Origin: Streptomyces sp. NBC_01353
GTDB taxonomy: Bacteria > Actinomycetota > Actinomycetes > Streptomycetales > Streptomycetaceae
NCBI RefSeq assembly: GCF_036237275.1
Contig: NZ_CP108352.1
Coordinates: 1,860,001 to 1,924,000 of the forward strand
Length of the DNA stretch: 64,000 bases
Direction of reading: 5' to 3'
Positions 33,240 to 41,664 of this stretch are shown here, piece by piece. Position numbers and translations under genes: made by a program. Under the pieces are notes generated by a model. That model did no database searches. It was not told the DNA's origin and saw only the letters and a program-made list of their open reading frames with translations. Position 1 is the first letter of the stretch. Each line of letters starts with the position of its first letter.

Positions 33240-34454
33240 TCAGAACTCGTCGTCGGTGTGCGGCAGTCGCGCCGACCGCAGCGCCGTGTCGAGCATGGCG
33301 GCCGCACCCGGGACGTGCTCCTCGACCAGGCCCGCGGCGACCAGGTCCGCGACCCGCGTACCGCCGAGATAGCAGGCGCCCAGGTCCCGTACGGCAATGG
33401 AGAGTTCGGCCGGGTCGCCCGTCGGCTCGTACCGCGCCGCGCCCGGGCCCGCCGTGAGCCGGAAGCGGCCGGAGTTGGCGGGGAGGCGACTGTCGTGCAC
33501 CTCCAGGACGAGATCCGCCGCGGCGGCCCAGGCGCGAGCCGTCAGCGCCGACCGGACGTCGACGAGTCGCACCCACAGCGCGGGGAACTGCCCCGTCACA
33601 CGCACCTGGTCGCGGTCCCCGGCGAAGAGCAGCAGGGGGTCGTCGAGCGGCCTGCCCCAGGCGCGGACGGTGCCGGTCAGGTCGATCGAGGCGAGGTAGC
33701 GCCAGAGCGCGGCCGCGGCGGCCGGGGTGTCGGCCTCCACCTCGTCGACCCGCACGAGGCCGGGGGTGTGGGTCTCCTCGTTCTCGCCCTTGGTGCGGTA
33801 GACGGCGTAGCCGGCGAGGGGGTCGCCGAGGGCGACGATCCGGGGCGGGGAGAGCTCGTCGTCCTCCTCGTCCTTGTCGGCGAGCCACTCCCCGCTCCAG
33901 CGTTCCTCGTCCCGCGCGTTCCGGCCGGCCCGCAGGGCGCGCGTGGCCTCGAAGTAGGGACCGACGGCGGCGGGTGCGTCGGCCGGGTCGATCAGACGCA
34001 GCGGGCGTTCGTCGGGGTCGATGCGCAGGGCGAGCGGGCGCCGTGAGTCGATCTCGACGGTGATGCCCTGGGTGGCGGGTCCGAAGCCGAACCGGCCGTA
34101 GATGGCGTCCTCGGAGGCCCAGAGAGCGGCGATCGGCTCGCCGCGCTCGGCGGCGCGGCGGAAGAGCTCGGCGAGCAGGGCGGAGAGCACGCCGCGACGC
34201 CGGTGGGTGGGGGCGACGGAGACGTAGGTGAGCCCGGGGCAGGACAGTTCGCCGCCGGGTACGGAGAGGGTGAAGCGGTGCGCGGCGACGAAGCCGACGA
34301 GGGTCTCGCCGTCGTACGCCCCGATCCGCTCGCACGGGAGGAGCAACTCGCGGTGGTGCGTGCGCTGCTCGTCCTCGGGACGCTCGTGGAAGACGAGGTA
34401 CGCGAGGTCGAGGGCGCGGTCGAGATGCGCTTCGGGTACGTCACGAATGTCCAT
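33240..34454 (-). CDS. Eis-like GNAT N-acetyltransferase
   Basis: A 404-residue acetyltransferase of the Eis group. The N-terminal GNAT domain carries the acetyl-CoA loop VSVAPTHRRRGVLSALLAEL (V/I-x3-P-x-RRRG). A second GNAT-like domain follows, then a C-terminal sterol-carrier-like domain, and the chain ends in Phe, as Eis proteins do, where the C-terminal carboxylate is catalytic. Eis enzymes acetylate several amines of aminoglycosides or other polyamines. ATG 34454 starts MDIRDVPEAHLDRALDLAYL. Confidence 0.88.
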   Translation of the reverse strand: MDIRDVPEAHLDRALDLAYLVFHERPEDEQRTHHRELLLPCERIGAYDGETLVGFVAAHRFTLSVPGGELSCPGLTYVSVAPTHRRRGVLSALLAELFRRAAERGEPIAALWASEDAIYGRFGFGPATQGITVEIDSRRPLALRIDPDERPLRLIDPADAPAAVGPYFEATRALRAGRNARDEERWSGEWLADKDEEDDELSPPRIVALGDPLAGYAVYRTKGENEETHTPGLVRVDEVEADTPAAAAALWRYLASIDLTGTVRAWGRPLDDPLLLFAGDRDQVRVTGQFPALWVRLVDVRSALTARAWAAAADLVLEVHDSRLPANSGRFRLTAGPGAARYEPTGDPAELSIAVRDLGACYLGGTRVADLVAAGLVEEHVPGAAAMLDTALRSARLPHTDDEF

Positions 34455-34511
34455 GATCCGGACCCTAACGGTCGGCCACGCCGGTACTCGAACGTCAGGC
34501 GTGACAGCGGG

Positions 34512-35648
34512 TCAGGCGACGGAACCTATCCGGCCGTCGGGCGCGCGCGGTCCGTCGTGGTGGATCGGGGTGTGGGCGCCGGTCAGGGAGGTACCGGAGC
34601 CGCCGCGGCGGCCGGCGACGATCTCGGCGGCGATGGACAGGGCCGTCTCCTCCGGGGTGCGGGCGCCGAGGTCGAGCCCTATCGGGGAGCGCAGACGGGC
34701 CAGTTCGAGCTCGGTGACGCCGACCTCGCGCAGGCGCTTGTTGCGGTCCTCGTGGGTGCGGCGGGAGCCCATCGCGCCGACGTAGGCGACGGGAAGCTTC
34801 AGGGCCGCTTCGAGGAGCGGGACGTCGAACTTGGCGTCGTGGGTCAGCACGCACAGCACGGTCCGACCGTCGACCTCGGTCGACTCGAGGTAGCGATGCG
34901 GCCAGTCGACGACGATCTCGTCGGCCTCGGGGAAGCGCGCCGGCGTCGCGAAGACGGGCCGGGCGTCGCACACGGTGACGTGGTAGCCGAGGAACTTGCC
35001 GACCCGGACGAGGGCGGAGGCGAAGTCGATGGCACCGAAGACGATCATGCGGGGGGCCGGGACCGAGGACTCGACGAGGAGGGTGAGCGGCTGTCCGCAG
35101 CGGCTGCCGTCGGCGCCGATCTCGACGGTGCCGGTCCGGCCCGCGTCCAGCATCGCCAGGGCCTCGCCGGCCGCGGTGCGGTCCAGCTCGGGGTGGCCGC
35201 CGAGGCCGCCTTCGTACGTGCCGTCGGGGTGGACCAGGAGCGCCCGGCCCATCAGGTCGGTGGGTCCGGAGACGATCCTCGCGAGGGCCGCCGCCTCCCC
35301 CGAGACGGCGGCGGCCAGGGCGGCGGGGAAGACCCCGCCGCGGACCGGGGTGACGAGGATGTCGATGACTCCGCCGCAGGTCAGGCCCACGGCGAAGGCA
35401 TCCTCGTCGCTGTATCCGAAGCGCTCGACGACGGTCTCGCCGTTTTCGAGGGCCTGCTGGCACAGCTCGTAGACCGCGCCCTCCACACATCCGCCGGACA
35501 CCGAACCGATCGCCGTGCCGTCGCTGTCGACGGCGAGAGCGGCGCCCGGCTGCCGGGGCGCGCTCCCGCCGACCGCCACGACGGTGGCGACGGCGAACTC
35601 GCGTCCCTGCTCGACCCACCGGTGCAGCTCTTCGGCGATGTCCAGCAT
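34512..35648 (-). CDS. xdhC: XdhC/CoxI-family molybdenum cofactor maturation protein
   Basis: A 378-residue XdhC. The N-terminal XdhC/CoxI domain shows FAVATVVAVGGSAPRQPGAAL and VSGGCVEGAVYELCQQAL. The C-terminal Rossmann domain includes RMIVFGAIDFASALVRVGKFLG and VLTHDAKFDVPLLEAAL then YVGAMGSRRTHEDR. XdhC binds the molybdenum cofactor and inserts it, sulfurated, into xanthine dehydrogenase. The gene lies downstream of the xanthine dehydrogenase subunits and permease on the same strand, as expected. Confidence 0.9.
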   Translation of the reverse strand: MLDIAEELHRWVEQGREFAVATVVAVGGSAPRQPGAALAVDSDGTAIGSVSGGCVEGAVYELCQQALENGETVVERFGYSDEDAFAVGLTCGGVIDILVTPVRGGVFPAALAAAVSGEAAALARIVSGPTDLMGRALLVHPDGTYEGGLGGHPELDRTAAGEALAMLDAGRTGTVEIGADGSRCGQPLTLLVESSVPAPRMIVFGAIDFASALVRVGKFLGYHVTVCDARPVFATPARFPEADEIVVDWPHRYLESTEVDGRTVLCVLTHDAKFDVPLLEAALKLPVAYVGAMGSRRTHEDRNKRLREVGVTELELARLRSPIGLDLGARTPEETALSIAAEIVAGRRGGSGTSLTGAHTPIHHDGPRAPDGRIGSVA

Positions 35649-35691
35649 CTCGAACTCCTCGATAAGTGTGTGGAGGGCGACGTTACGGGCG

Positions 35692-37158
35692 TCAGTTGAC
35701 GCCCAGCCAGCTCTCGATCGGATGGATCGCGAAGAACACGATGAAGATCGCGGTCAGGCCCCACATGAAGGCGCCCACTTCGCGTGCCTTGCCCTGCGCC
35801 GTCTTGATCACGGCGTAGGAGATGACACCGGCCGCGACACCCGTGGTGATGGTGTACGTGAACGGCATCAGGACCACGGTGAGGAACACCGGGATCGCGA
35901 CGGAGCGGTCGCTCCAGTCGACGTGCTTGGCGTTCTGCATCATCATCGCGCCGATGACGACCAGGGCCGCGGAGGCGACCTCGGCCGGCACGATCGCGGT
36001 GATCGGGGTGAAGAAGAGACAGGCCGCGAAGAACGCACCCGTGACGACGGAGGACAGGCCCGTACGGGCTCCCTCGCCGACGCCGGTCGCCGACTCGACG
36101 AAGACGGTCTGGCCGGATCCGCCGACGCCGCCGCCGATGACACCACCGGCACCGTCGATGAACAGCGCCTTGGACAGGCCGGGCATACGGCCCTGGGAGT
36201 CGGCGAGCTTGGCCTCGGAGCCGACACCGATGATCGTGGCCATGGCGTCGAAGAAGCCGGCGAGCACCAGGGTGAAGATGATCATGGTGATCGTGATGTA
36301 GCCGACGTCGCCCCAGCTGCTGAAGGACACTTCGCCGATGAGCGAGAAGTCCGGCGTGGAGACGGCGCTGCCGCTGAGCTCCGGCGGGCCGGAGAACCAG
36401 GCCTTGGCCGGCAGGTCGCCGACGGCGTTGACGATGGCGGCGATGATCGTGCCCGCCACGATGCCGATCAGGATGGCGCCGGGCACGTTGCGTGCCTGGA
36501 GCGCGAAGATCAGCAGCAGGGTGAAGGCGAAGATCAGGACCGGCCAGCCGGCCAGCTCACCGGCCGGGCCGAGGACGACCGGGCCACCGCCGGGCGAGGG
36601 GTTCTCGTGGACGAAGCCGGCCTTGACGAAGCCGATCAGCGCGATGAAGAGACCGATGCCGATGGTGATCGCGTGCTTGAGCGCCAGCGGGATCGCGTTC
36701 ATGATCATCTCACGGAGGCCGGTGACCACCAGGAGACAGATCACCACACCGTAGGCCACACACATGGCCATGGCCTGCGGCCAGGTCATGACGGAGATGA
36801 CCTGGGAGGACAGAACGCCGGAGACGCTGAGACCGGCCGCCAGGGCGAGCGGGACCTTGCCCCAGAAGCCCATCAGCAGGGTGGTCGCGGCGGCGGCGAG
36901 GGCGGTCGCGGTGATGAGTGCGGGCTGGCTGAGGACGTTGCCGTCCACATCCTTGCCGCCGAGGATCAGGGGGTTGAGCAGGAGAATGTACGCCATCGCC
37001 ATGAAGGTGGTGACGCCGCCGCGGATCTCCGTCGCGACGGTGGATCCTCTCTCCGAGATGTGAAAGTACCGGTCGAGCCAAGAGCGGCCGGCGGGGACGT
37101 TCGAGCCGGAGCCCGCGTCCTCCGAGGCGGTCTTGGGCTCCACTGACGACTGGGTCAT
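35692..37158 (-). CDS. NCS2/AzgA-type purine permease
   Basis: A 488-residue membrane transporter with about 12-14 helices. It has the AzgA-like N-terminus STVATEIRGGVTTFMAMAYI and the core motif VGGSGQTVFVESATGVGEGA followed by RTGLSSVVTG, the place where AzgA proteins read ESAAGVxxGGRTGL. These carry hypoxanthine, guanine or adenine, and possibly xanthine, with protons. ATG 37158 (MTQSSVEPK) is preferred over an in-frame start five codons upstream. It sits between the xanthine dehydrogenase genes and xdhC, so it probably feeds purines to the enzyme. Confidence 0.9.
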   Translation of the reverse strand: MTQSSVEPKTASEDAGSGSNVPAGRSWLDRYFHISERGSTVATEIRGGVTTFMAMAYILLLNPLILGGKDVDGNVLSQPALITATALAAAATTLLMGFWGKVPLALAAGLSVSGVLSSQVISVMTWPQAMAMCVAYGVVICLLVVTGLREMIMNAIPLALKHAITIGIGLFIALIGFVKAGFVHENPSPGGGPVVLGPAGELAGWPVLIFAFTLLLIFALQARNVPGAILIGIVAGTIIAAIVNAVGDLPAKAWFSGPPELSGSAVSTPDFSLIGEVSFSSWGDVGYITITMIIFTLVLAGFFDAMATIIGVGSEAKLADSQGRMPGLSKALFIDGAGGVIGGGVGGSGQTVFVESATGVGEGARTGLSSVVTGAFFAACLFFTPITAIVPAEVASAALVVIGAMMMQNAKHVDWSDRSVAIPVFLTVVLMPFTYTITTGVAAGVISYAVIKTAQGKAREVGAFMWGLTAIFIVFFAIHPIESWLGVN

Positions 37159-37293
37159 GGGGCCTACTCCCAAGGTTCAAAGGGGCACCCGCATAAGACT
37201 TGGGGAGTCAGAAAAGCCGCGGGATTTGGGATGGTGCGTTGGCTGCACGACCCGGGGGACGGCCCGAGACGAACTTGGATGAAGCAGGTCAAT

Positions 37294-37383
37294 CTGGTGC
37301 TACTCGGTACTGCTCGATGGTGCTGGTGATGCTGGTGTTACTCGGTGGTGCTGGTACTGCCGGTGGTATCGAGCGGTGATACC
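37294..37383 (+). repeat. Imperfect ~28-bp tandem repeats rich in TGGTG
   Basis: Three degenerate units begin CTGGTG/CTGGTA at 37294, 37323 and 37351 (periods 29 and 28). They include repeated ACTCGGT and GGTGCTGGT words. The tract lies between the Mo-subunit gene and the permease gene, in the permease leader. No other structure was seen between 37159 and 37452. Confidence 0.5.
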
Positions 37384-37452
37384 GGGGGTCGCTCCGGGCG
37401 GTGTGGGCGGGAAGTGTGACGTTCCTGGGAGGCACGCACCGCCCGGAGAGTC

Positions 37453-39855
37453 CTACAGGGTGCCGGTGAGCGCCTCGGGGCGGACCGGCGTCTTGTTCAG
37501 CTCCAGGCCCGTCGCGTTCCGGATCGCCGCGAGGACGGCCGGGGTGGACGACAGGGTCGGGGCCTCGCCGAGTCCCCGCAGGCCGTACGGCGCGTTGGGG
37601 TCGGCCAGTTCGAGTACGTCGACGGGGATGGTCGGCGTGTCGAGGATCGTCGGGATCAGGTAGTCCGTGAAGGAGGGGTTGCGCACCTTCGCGGTCTTCG
37701 GGTCCACGATGATCTCTTCCATCACCGCGACGCCCAGGCCCTGGGTGGTACCACCCTGGATCTGGCCGACCACGGAGAGCATGTTGAGCGCCTTGCCGAC
37801 GTCCTGGGCGGTCGCGAGCTCGATGACCTTCACCAGGCCGAGCTCGGTGTCCACCTCCACCACCGCGCGGTGCGCGGCGAAGGTGTACTGGACGTGGCCG
37901 TCGCCCTGGCCGGTGACCAGGTCGAACGCGACGGTCGGGCGGTGCCGGAACTCGTGCTCCTGGTCGACGGCCTCGCCCTCGAGGACGTCCGCCAGGTCCG
38001 CGAGGACCTCGCCGCCGTCGGTGACGACCTTGCCGTTCTCGAGGAGCAGCTCGGCGGTGGCCCACGCCGGGTGGTACGAGCCGAACTTGCGGCGGCCGAT
38101 CTCGAGGACGGCCTCGCGCACCTTCTCGCAGGTGTTCTTCACCGCGCCACCGGTCATGTACGTCTGCCGGGAGGCGGACGTCGAACCGGCGGAGCCGACC
38201 TGGGTGTCGGCCGGGTGGATGGTCACCTGGGTGACGCCCAGCTCCGTGCGGGCGATCTGCGCGTGGACGGTGACACCGCCCTGGCCGACCTCCGCCATGG
38301 CCGTGTGGACCATCGCGACGGGCTCGCCGTTGATGACCTCCAGGCGCACGCGGGCGGTGGAGTAGTCGTCGAAGCCCTCGGAGAAGCCGACGTTCTTGAT
38401 GCCGACGGCGTAGCCGACACCGCGGACGACGCCCTCGCCGTGCGTGGTGTTGGACAGACCGCCCGGCAGCGCGCGGACGTCCGCCTGCTCTCCGGCGGTG
38501 ACCCACTGCTGCTCCGGCGGCATCGGGCGGGCCTTGACGCGGCGCAGCAGCTCGGCGACCGGGGCCGGCGAGTCCACGACCTGGCCGGTCGGCATGATCG
38601 TGCCCTGCTCCATGGCGTTGAGCTGGCGGAACTCCACCGGGTCCATGCCCAGCTTCGCCGCGAGCTTGTCCATCTGCGCCTCGTACGCGAAGCACGCCTG
38701 GACCGCGCCGAAGCCGCGCATCGCGCCACAGGGCGGGTTGTTCGAGTAGAGCGCGATCGCCTCGATGTCGACGTCGTCGATGACGTACGGGCCGACGGAG
38801 AGGGAGGAGGCGTTGCCGACGACCGCCGGGGAGGCCGACGCGTAGGCGCCGCCGTCCAGGACGATCTTGCACTTCATGTGCGTGATCTTGCCGTCCTTGG
38901 TGGCGCCGTGCTCGTAGTAGAGCTTCGCCGGGTGACGGTGCACGTGCCCGAAGAACGACTCGAAGCGGTTGTAGACGATCTTCACCGGCTTGTTCGTGGC
39001 CAGGGCCAGGAGGCAGGCGTGGATCTGCATCGAGATGTCCTCGCGACCACCGAAGGCACCGCCGACGCCGGAGAGCGTCATGCGCACCTTCTCCTTGGGG
39101 AGACCAAGGACGGGGGCGATCTGGTCGAGGTCCGAGTGCAGCCACTGGGTGGCGACATAGAGGTCGACGCCGCCGTCTTCGGCGGGCACGGCGAGGCCGG
39201 ACTCCGGGCCGAGGAAGGCCTGGTCCTGCATGCCGAAGGTGTACTCGCCCTCGACGATGACGTCGGCGCGCTTGCGGGCCTCTTCCACGTTGCCGCGGAT
39301 GATCGGCTGGCGGTGCACGATGTTCGGGTGCGGGACGTGACCGATGTGGTGGTCGTCGCGGCCCTCGTGGATCAGCGGCGCGTCGGGGGCGAGGGCGGAG
39401 GCCTCGTCCGTGACGAGCGGCAGCTCACGGTAGTCGATCTTGATCTTGGCGGCCGCGCGGCGGGCGGTCTCCGGGTGGTCGGCGGCGACGAGGGCGACCG
39501 GCTCACCGTGGTGACGTACCCGGCCGTGGGCGAGAACCGGGGTGTCCTGGATCTCCAGGCCGTAGTTCTTCATCTCGGCCGGCAGGTCGTCGTACGTCAG
39601 CACCGAGTAGACGCCGGGGAGGGCGAGGGCCTCGGAGATGTCGATGGAGACGATCTCGGCGTGGGCGACGGTGGAGCGGAGCGTCTGGCCCCACAGCATG
39701 TCCTCGTGCCACATGTCCGAGGAGTACGCGAACTCGCCGGTGACCTTGAGGGTGCCGTCCGGGCGGAGCGTGGACTCGCCGATGCCGCCCTTGTTGTGCT
39801 TCTGGGTGACGTTCGTCGGCGTGCCCGCCGGAACGGTGCGCGTGTTCTGAGCCAT
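37453..39855 (-). CDS. Xanthine dehydrogenase molybdopterin-binding subunit
   Basis: An 800-residue large subunit. It begins with the aldehyde oxidase/xanthine dehydrogenase a/b hammerhead (GTLKVTGEFAYSSDMWHEDM). Molybdopterin motifs include VGGAFGGREDISMQIHACLL, PPCGAMRGFGAVQACFAYE and MAEVGQGGVTVHAQIAR, and the C-terminal APYGLRGLGEAPTLSSTPAV carries the catalytic glutamate (G-x-GE). The enzyme hydroxylates hypoxanthine and xanthine to urate. Two bases separate it from the Fe-S subunit. The order FAD, Fe-S, Mo, permease, XdhC on one strand indicates a purine catabolism operon. Confidence 0.93.
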   Translation of the reverse strand: MAQNTRTVPAGTPTNVTQKHNKGGIGESTLRPDGTLKVTGEFAYSSDMWHEDMLWGQTLRSTVAHAEIVSIDISEALALPGVYSVLTYDDLPAEMKNYGLEIQDTPVLAHGRVRHHGEPVALVAADHPETARRAAAKIKIDYRELPLVTDEASALAPDAPLIHEGRDDHHIGHVPHPNIVHRQPIIRGNVEEARKRADVIVEGEYTFGMQDQAFLGPESGLAVPAEDGGVDLYVATQWLHSDLDQIAPVLGLPKEKVRMTLSGVGGAFGGREDISMQIHACLLALATNKPVKIVYNRFESFFGHVHRHPAKLYYEHGATKDGKITHMKCKIVLDGGAYASASPAVVGNASSLSVGPYVIDDVDIEAIALYSNNPPCGAMRGFGAVQACFAYEAQMDKLAAKLGMDPVEFRQLNAMEQGTIMPTGQVVDSPAPVAELLRRVKARPMPPEQQWVTAGEQADVRALPGGLSNTTHGEGVVRGVGYAVGIKNVGFSEGFDDYSTARVRLEVINGEPVAMVHTAMAEVGQGGVTVHAQIARTELGVTQVTIHPADTQVGSAGSTSASRQTYMTGGAVKNTCEKVREAVLEIGRRKFGSYHPAWATAELLLENGKVVTDGGEVLADLADVLEGEAVDQEHEFRHRPTVAFDLVTGQGDGHVQYTFAAHRAVVEVDTELGLVKVIELATAQDVGKALNMLSVVGQIQGGTTQGLGVAVMEEIIVDPKTAKVRNPSFTDYLIPTILDTPTIPVDVLELADPNAPYGLRGLGEAPTLSSTPAVLAAIRNATGLELNKTPVRPEALTGTL

Positions 39856-39857
39856 GG

Positions 39858-40463
39858 TCAGACCGCCTCTCCCTGACGGGCGGCCGCCAGGCGGACCGCG
39901 TCGAGGATCTTCTCGTAACCCGTGCAGCGGCAGAGGTTGCCGGAGAGGGCCTCACGGATGTCCTGGTCGGACGGGTCGCTCTGACGCTCCAGGAGCTCGT
40001 CGGCGGCGATCAGCAGACCCGGGGTGCAGAAACCGCACTGGACGGCGCCGGCGTCGATGAACGCCTGCTGGATCGGCGAGAGTGCCAACGGGTCGCTGCC
40101 GGCCTCACCGGTCTGCGAGTCGGCCGGCTTGGCCTGCCACTTCTTCGCCGAGTCGAGGCTGGTACCGCAGCCGCCGGTGCCGCAGGCACCGCCTGGGTGG
40201 GCGTCCTCGCGGTGCTGGGAGTAGTCGGCCAGCCCCTCGACGGTGACGACCTCGCGGCCCTCGACCTGGCCGGCGGCGACCAGGCAGGAGCAGACCGGCA
40301 CGCCGTCGAGACGGACCGTGCAAGAACCGCACTCGCCCTGCTCGCAGGCGTTCTTGGAGCCGGGAAGCCCCATCCGCTCACGCAGAACGTAGAGAAGGGA
40401 CTCGCCCTCCCAGACGTCGTCGGCTTCCTGCGGACGACCGTTGACCGTGAAATTGACGCGCAT
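39858..40463 (-). CDS. Xanthine dehydrogenase [2Fe-2S] subunit
   Basis: A 201-residue small subunit. The first cluster uses Cys40, Cys45, Cys48 and Cys60 (NACEQGECGSCTVRLDGVPV). The second uses Cys143, Cys146, Cys178 and Cys180 (VQCGFCTPGL, GNLCRCTGY). Between the two domains is an insertion of about 45 residues (about 82-128) with its own Cys94 and Cys99 in GGACGTGGCGT, absent from standard 150-170-residue subunits. It is spaced two bases from both flanking subunit genes. Confidence 0.92.
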   Translation of the reverse strand: MRVNFTVNGRPQEADDVWEGESLLYVLRERMGLPGSKNACEQGECGSCTVRLDGVPVCSCLVAAGQVEGREVVTVEGLADYSQHREDAHPGGACGTGGCGTSLDSAKKWQAKPADSQTGEAGSDPLALSPIQQAFIDAGAVQCGFCTPGLLIAADELLERQSDPSDQDIREALSGNLCRCTGYEKILDAVRLAAARQGEAV

Positions 40464-40465
40464 GG

Positions 40466-41356
40466 TTATGCAGCTCCCTCAAGCGAGCGGCCGGTGCCGC
40501 GGTACTGCTCCCAGGTCCAGCCGAGCTGGCGGCGGGCCATGATGCCGACGGCGTGACGGCGGTACTTGGCGGTGCCACGGACGTCGTCGATCGGGTTCGC
40601 GGCACCGGAGCACAGATCCGCGAACTGCTTGGCGATCGACGGAGTGATGATCTTGCCGCTCTCCCAGAAACCGCCCTCCTCCAGAGCCGCGTTCAGGAAG
40701 GCCTCGGCCTCCTTGGCGCGGATCGGAGTCGGCGCGGCCGAACCGATACCGGTGCGGACCGTGCGGGTCTCCGGATGGAGCGCCAGGCCGAACGCGCACA
40801 CCGCGATGACCATCGCGTTGCGCGTACCGACCTTGGAGTACTGCTGCGGACCGTCCGCCTTCTTGATGTGGACGGTCTTGATGAGCTCGTCGGGCTGCAG
40901 CGCATTGCGCTTCACACCCGTGTAGAACGCGTCGATCGGGATGAACCGGTTGCCACGCACCGACTCGACCTCGACCTCGGCACCCGCCGCGAGCAGCGCC
41001 GGGTGCGCGTCACCGGCCGGCGACGCAGTGCCCAGATTGCCGCCGACACCACCGCGGTTACGGATCTGCGGGGAAGCCACGGTGTGCGAGGCGAGCGCCA
41101 GACCCGGCAGCTCGGCCCGCAGGTTCTCCATGATCTGGGTGTACGGAACGGACGCGCCGAGGCGGACGTTCTCCTCGCCGACCTCCCACTCGCGGAGCAG
41201 CTCGATACGGTTCAGGTCCAGGAGGTACTCGGGTCGCCGGTGGTCGAAGTTGATCTCGACCATGACGTCGGTGCCACCCGCGATGGGCACGGCCGTGGGG
41301 TGCTCTGCCTTGGCGGCGAGCGCCTCCTCCCAGCTGGCGGGGCGAAGGAAGTCCAT
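40466..41356 (-). CDS. Xanthine dehydrogenase FAD-binding subunit
   Basis: A 296-residue FAD subunit. The first FAD loop is AVPIAGGTDVMVEINF and the second NRGGVGGNLGTASPAGDA. The C-terminal CO-dehydrogenase flavoprotein domain follows. It starts with the typical MDFLRPASWEEALAAKAEHP. This is the first gene of the minus-strand xanthine dehydrogenase operon and is divergent from the PucR-type regulator across 308 bases. Confidence 0.92.
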   Translation of the reverse strand: MDFLRPASWEEALAAKAEHPTAVPIAGGTDVMVEINFDHRRPEYLLDLNRIELLREWEVGEENVRLGASVPYTQIMENLRAELPGLALASHTVASPQIRNRGGVGGNLGTASPAGDAHPALLAAGAEVEVESVRGNRFIPIDAFYTGVKRNALQPDELIKTVHIKKADGPQQYSKVGTRNAMVIAVCAFGLALHPETRTVRTGIGSAAPTPIRAKEAEAFLNAALEEGGFWESGKIITPSIAKQFADLCSGAANPIDDVRGTAKYRRHAVGIMARRQLGWTWEQYRGTGRSLEGAA

Positions 41357-41664
41357 GGTGGCTCTCTTCTTGTGCTTCTAGTGATCGGGGGTCGGTCTAC
41401 TGGGCCTGGGGATGACCGGCCCTCGACTTCGAATTCATGTTCACGTGCTGTTAACGCGATGTGTGGCCTAGTACACAAGCCCGGCTGGCTGGGGTGCAGT
41501 CACCGAAAACATGAAGGAGTTGGCTGGTGTCCCGGTTCGTCTTGTAGATTCGAACGAAAGGCGGGGCTCAGTAACCTCGCCGTTTTCCCCTGGAAACGGT
41601 GGCACCAGCCGCCGACGACAACGCGACAGACGAGTGACTGACGAAAAGGAACGGCGGCGACGAG
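41357..41664. promoter_or_regulatory. Divergent promoter region, xanthine dehydrogenase operon / pucR-like gene
   Basis: This 308-base gap must carry both promoters. Visible elements are GTTCG and CGAAC flanking TCTTGTAGATT at 41536-41556, and a GTTAAC palindrome near 41451. None can be firmly assigned. A PucR-type regulator would be expected to bind here. Confidence 0.5.
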
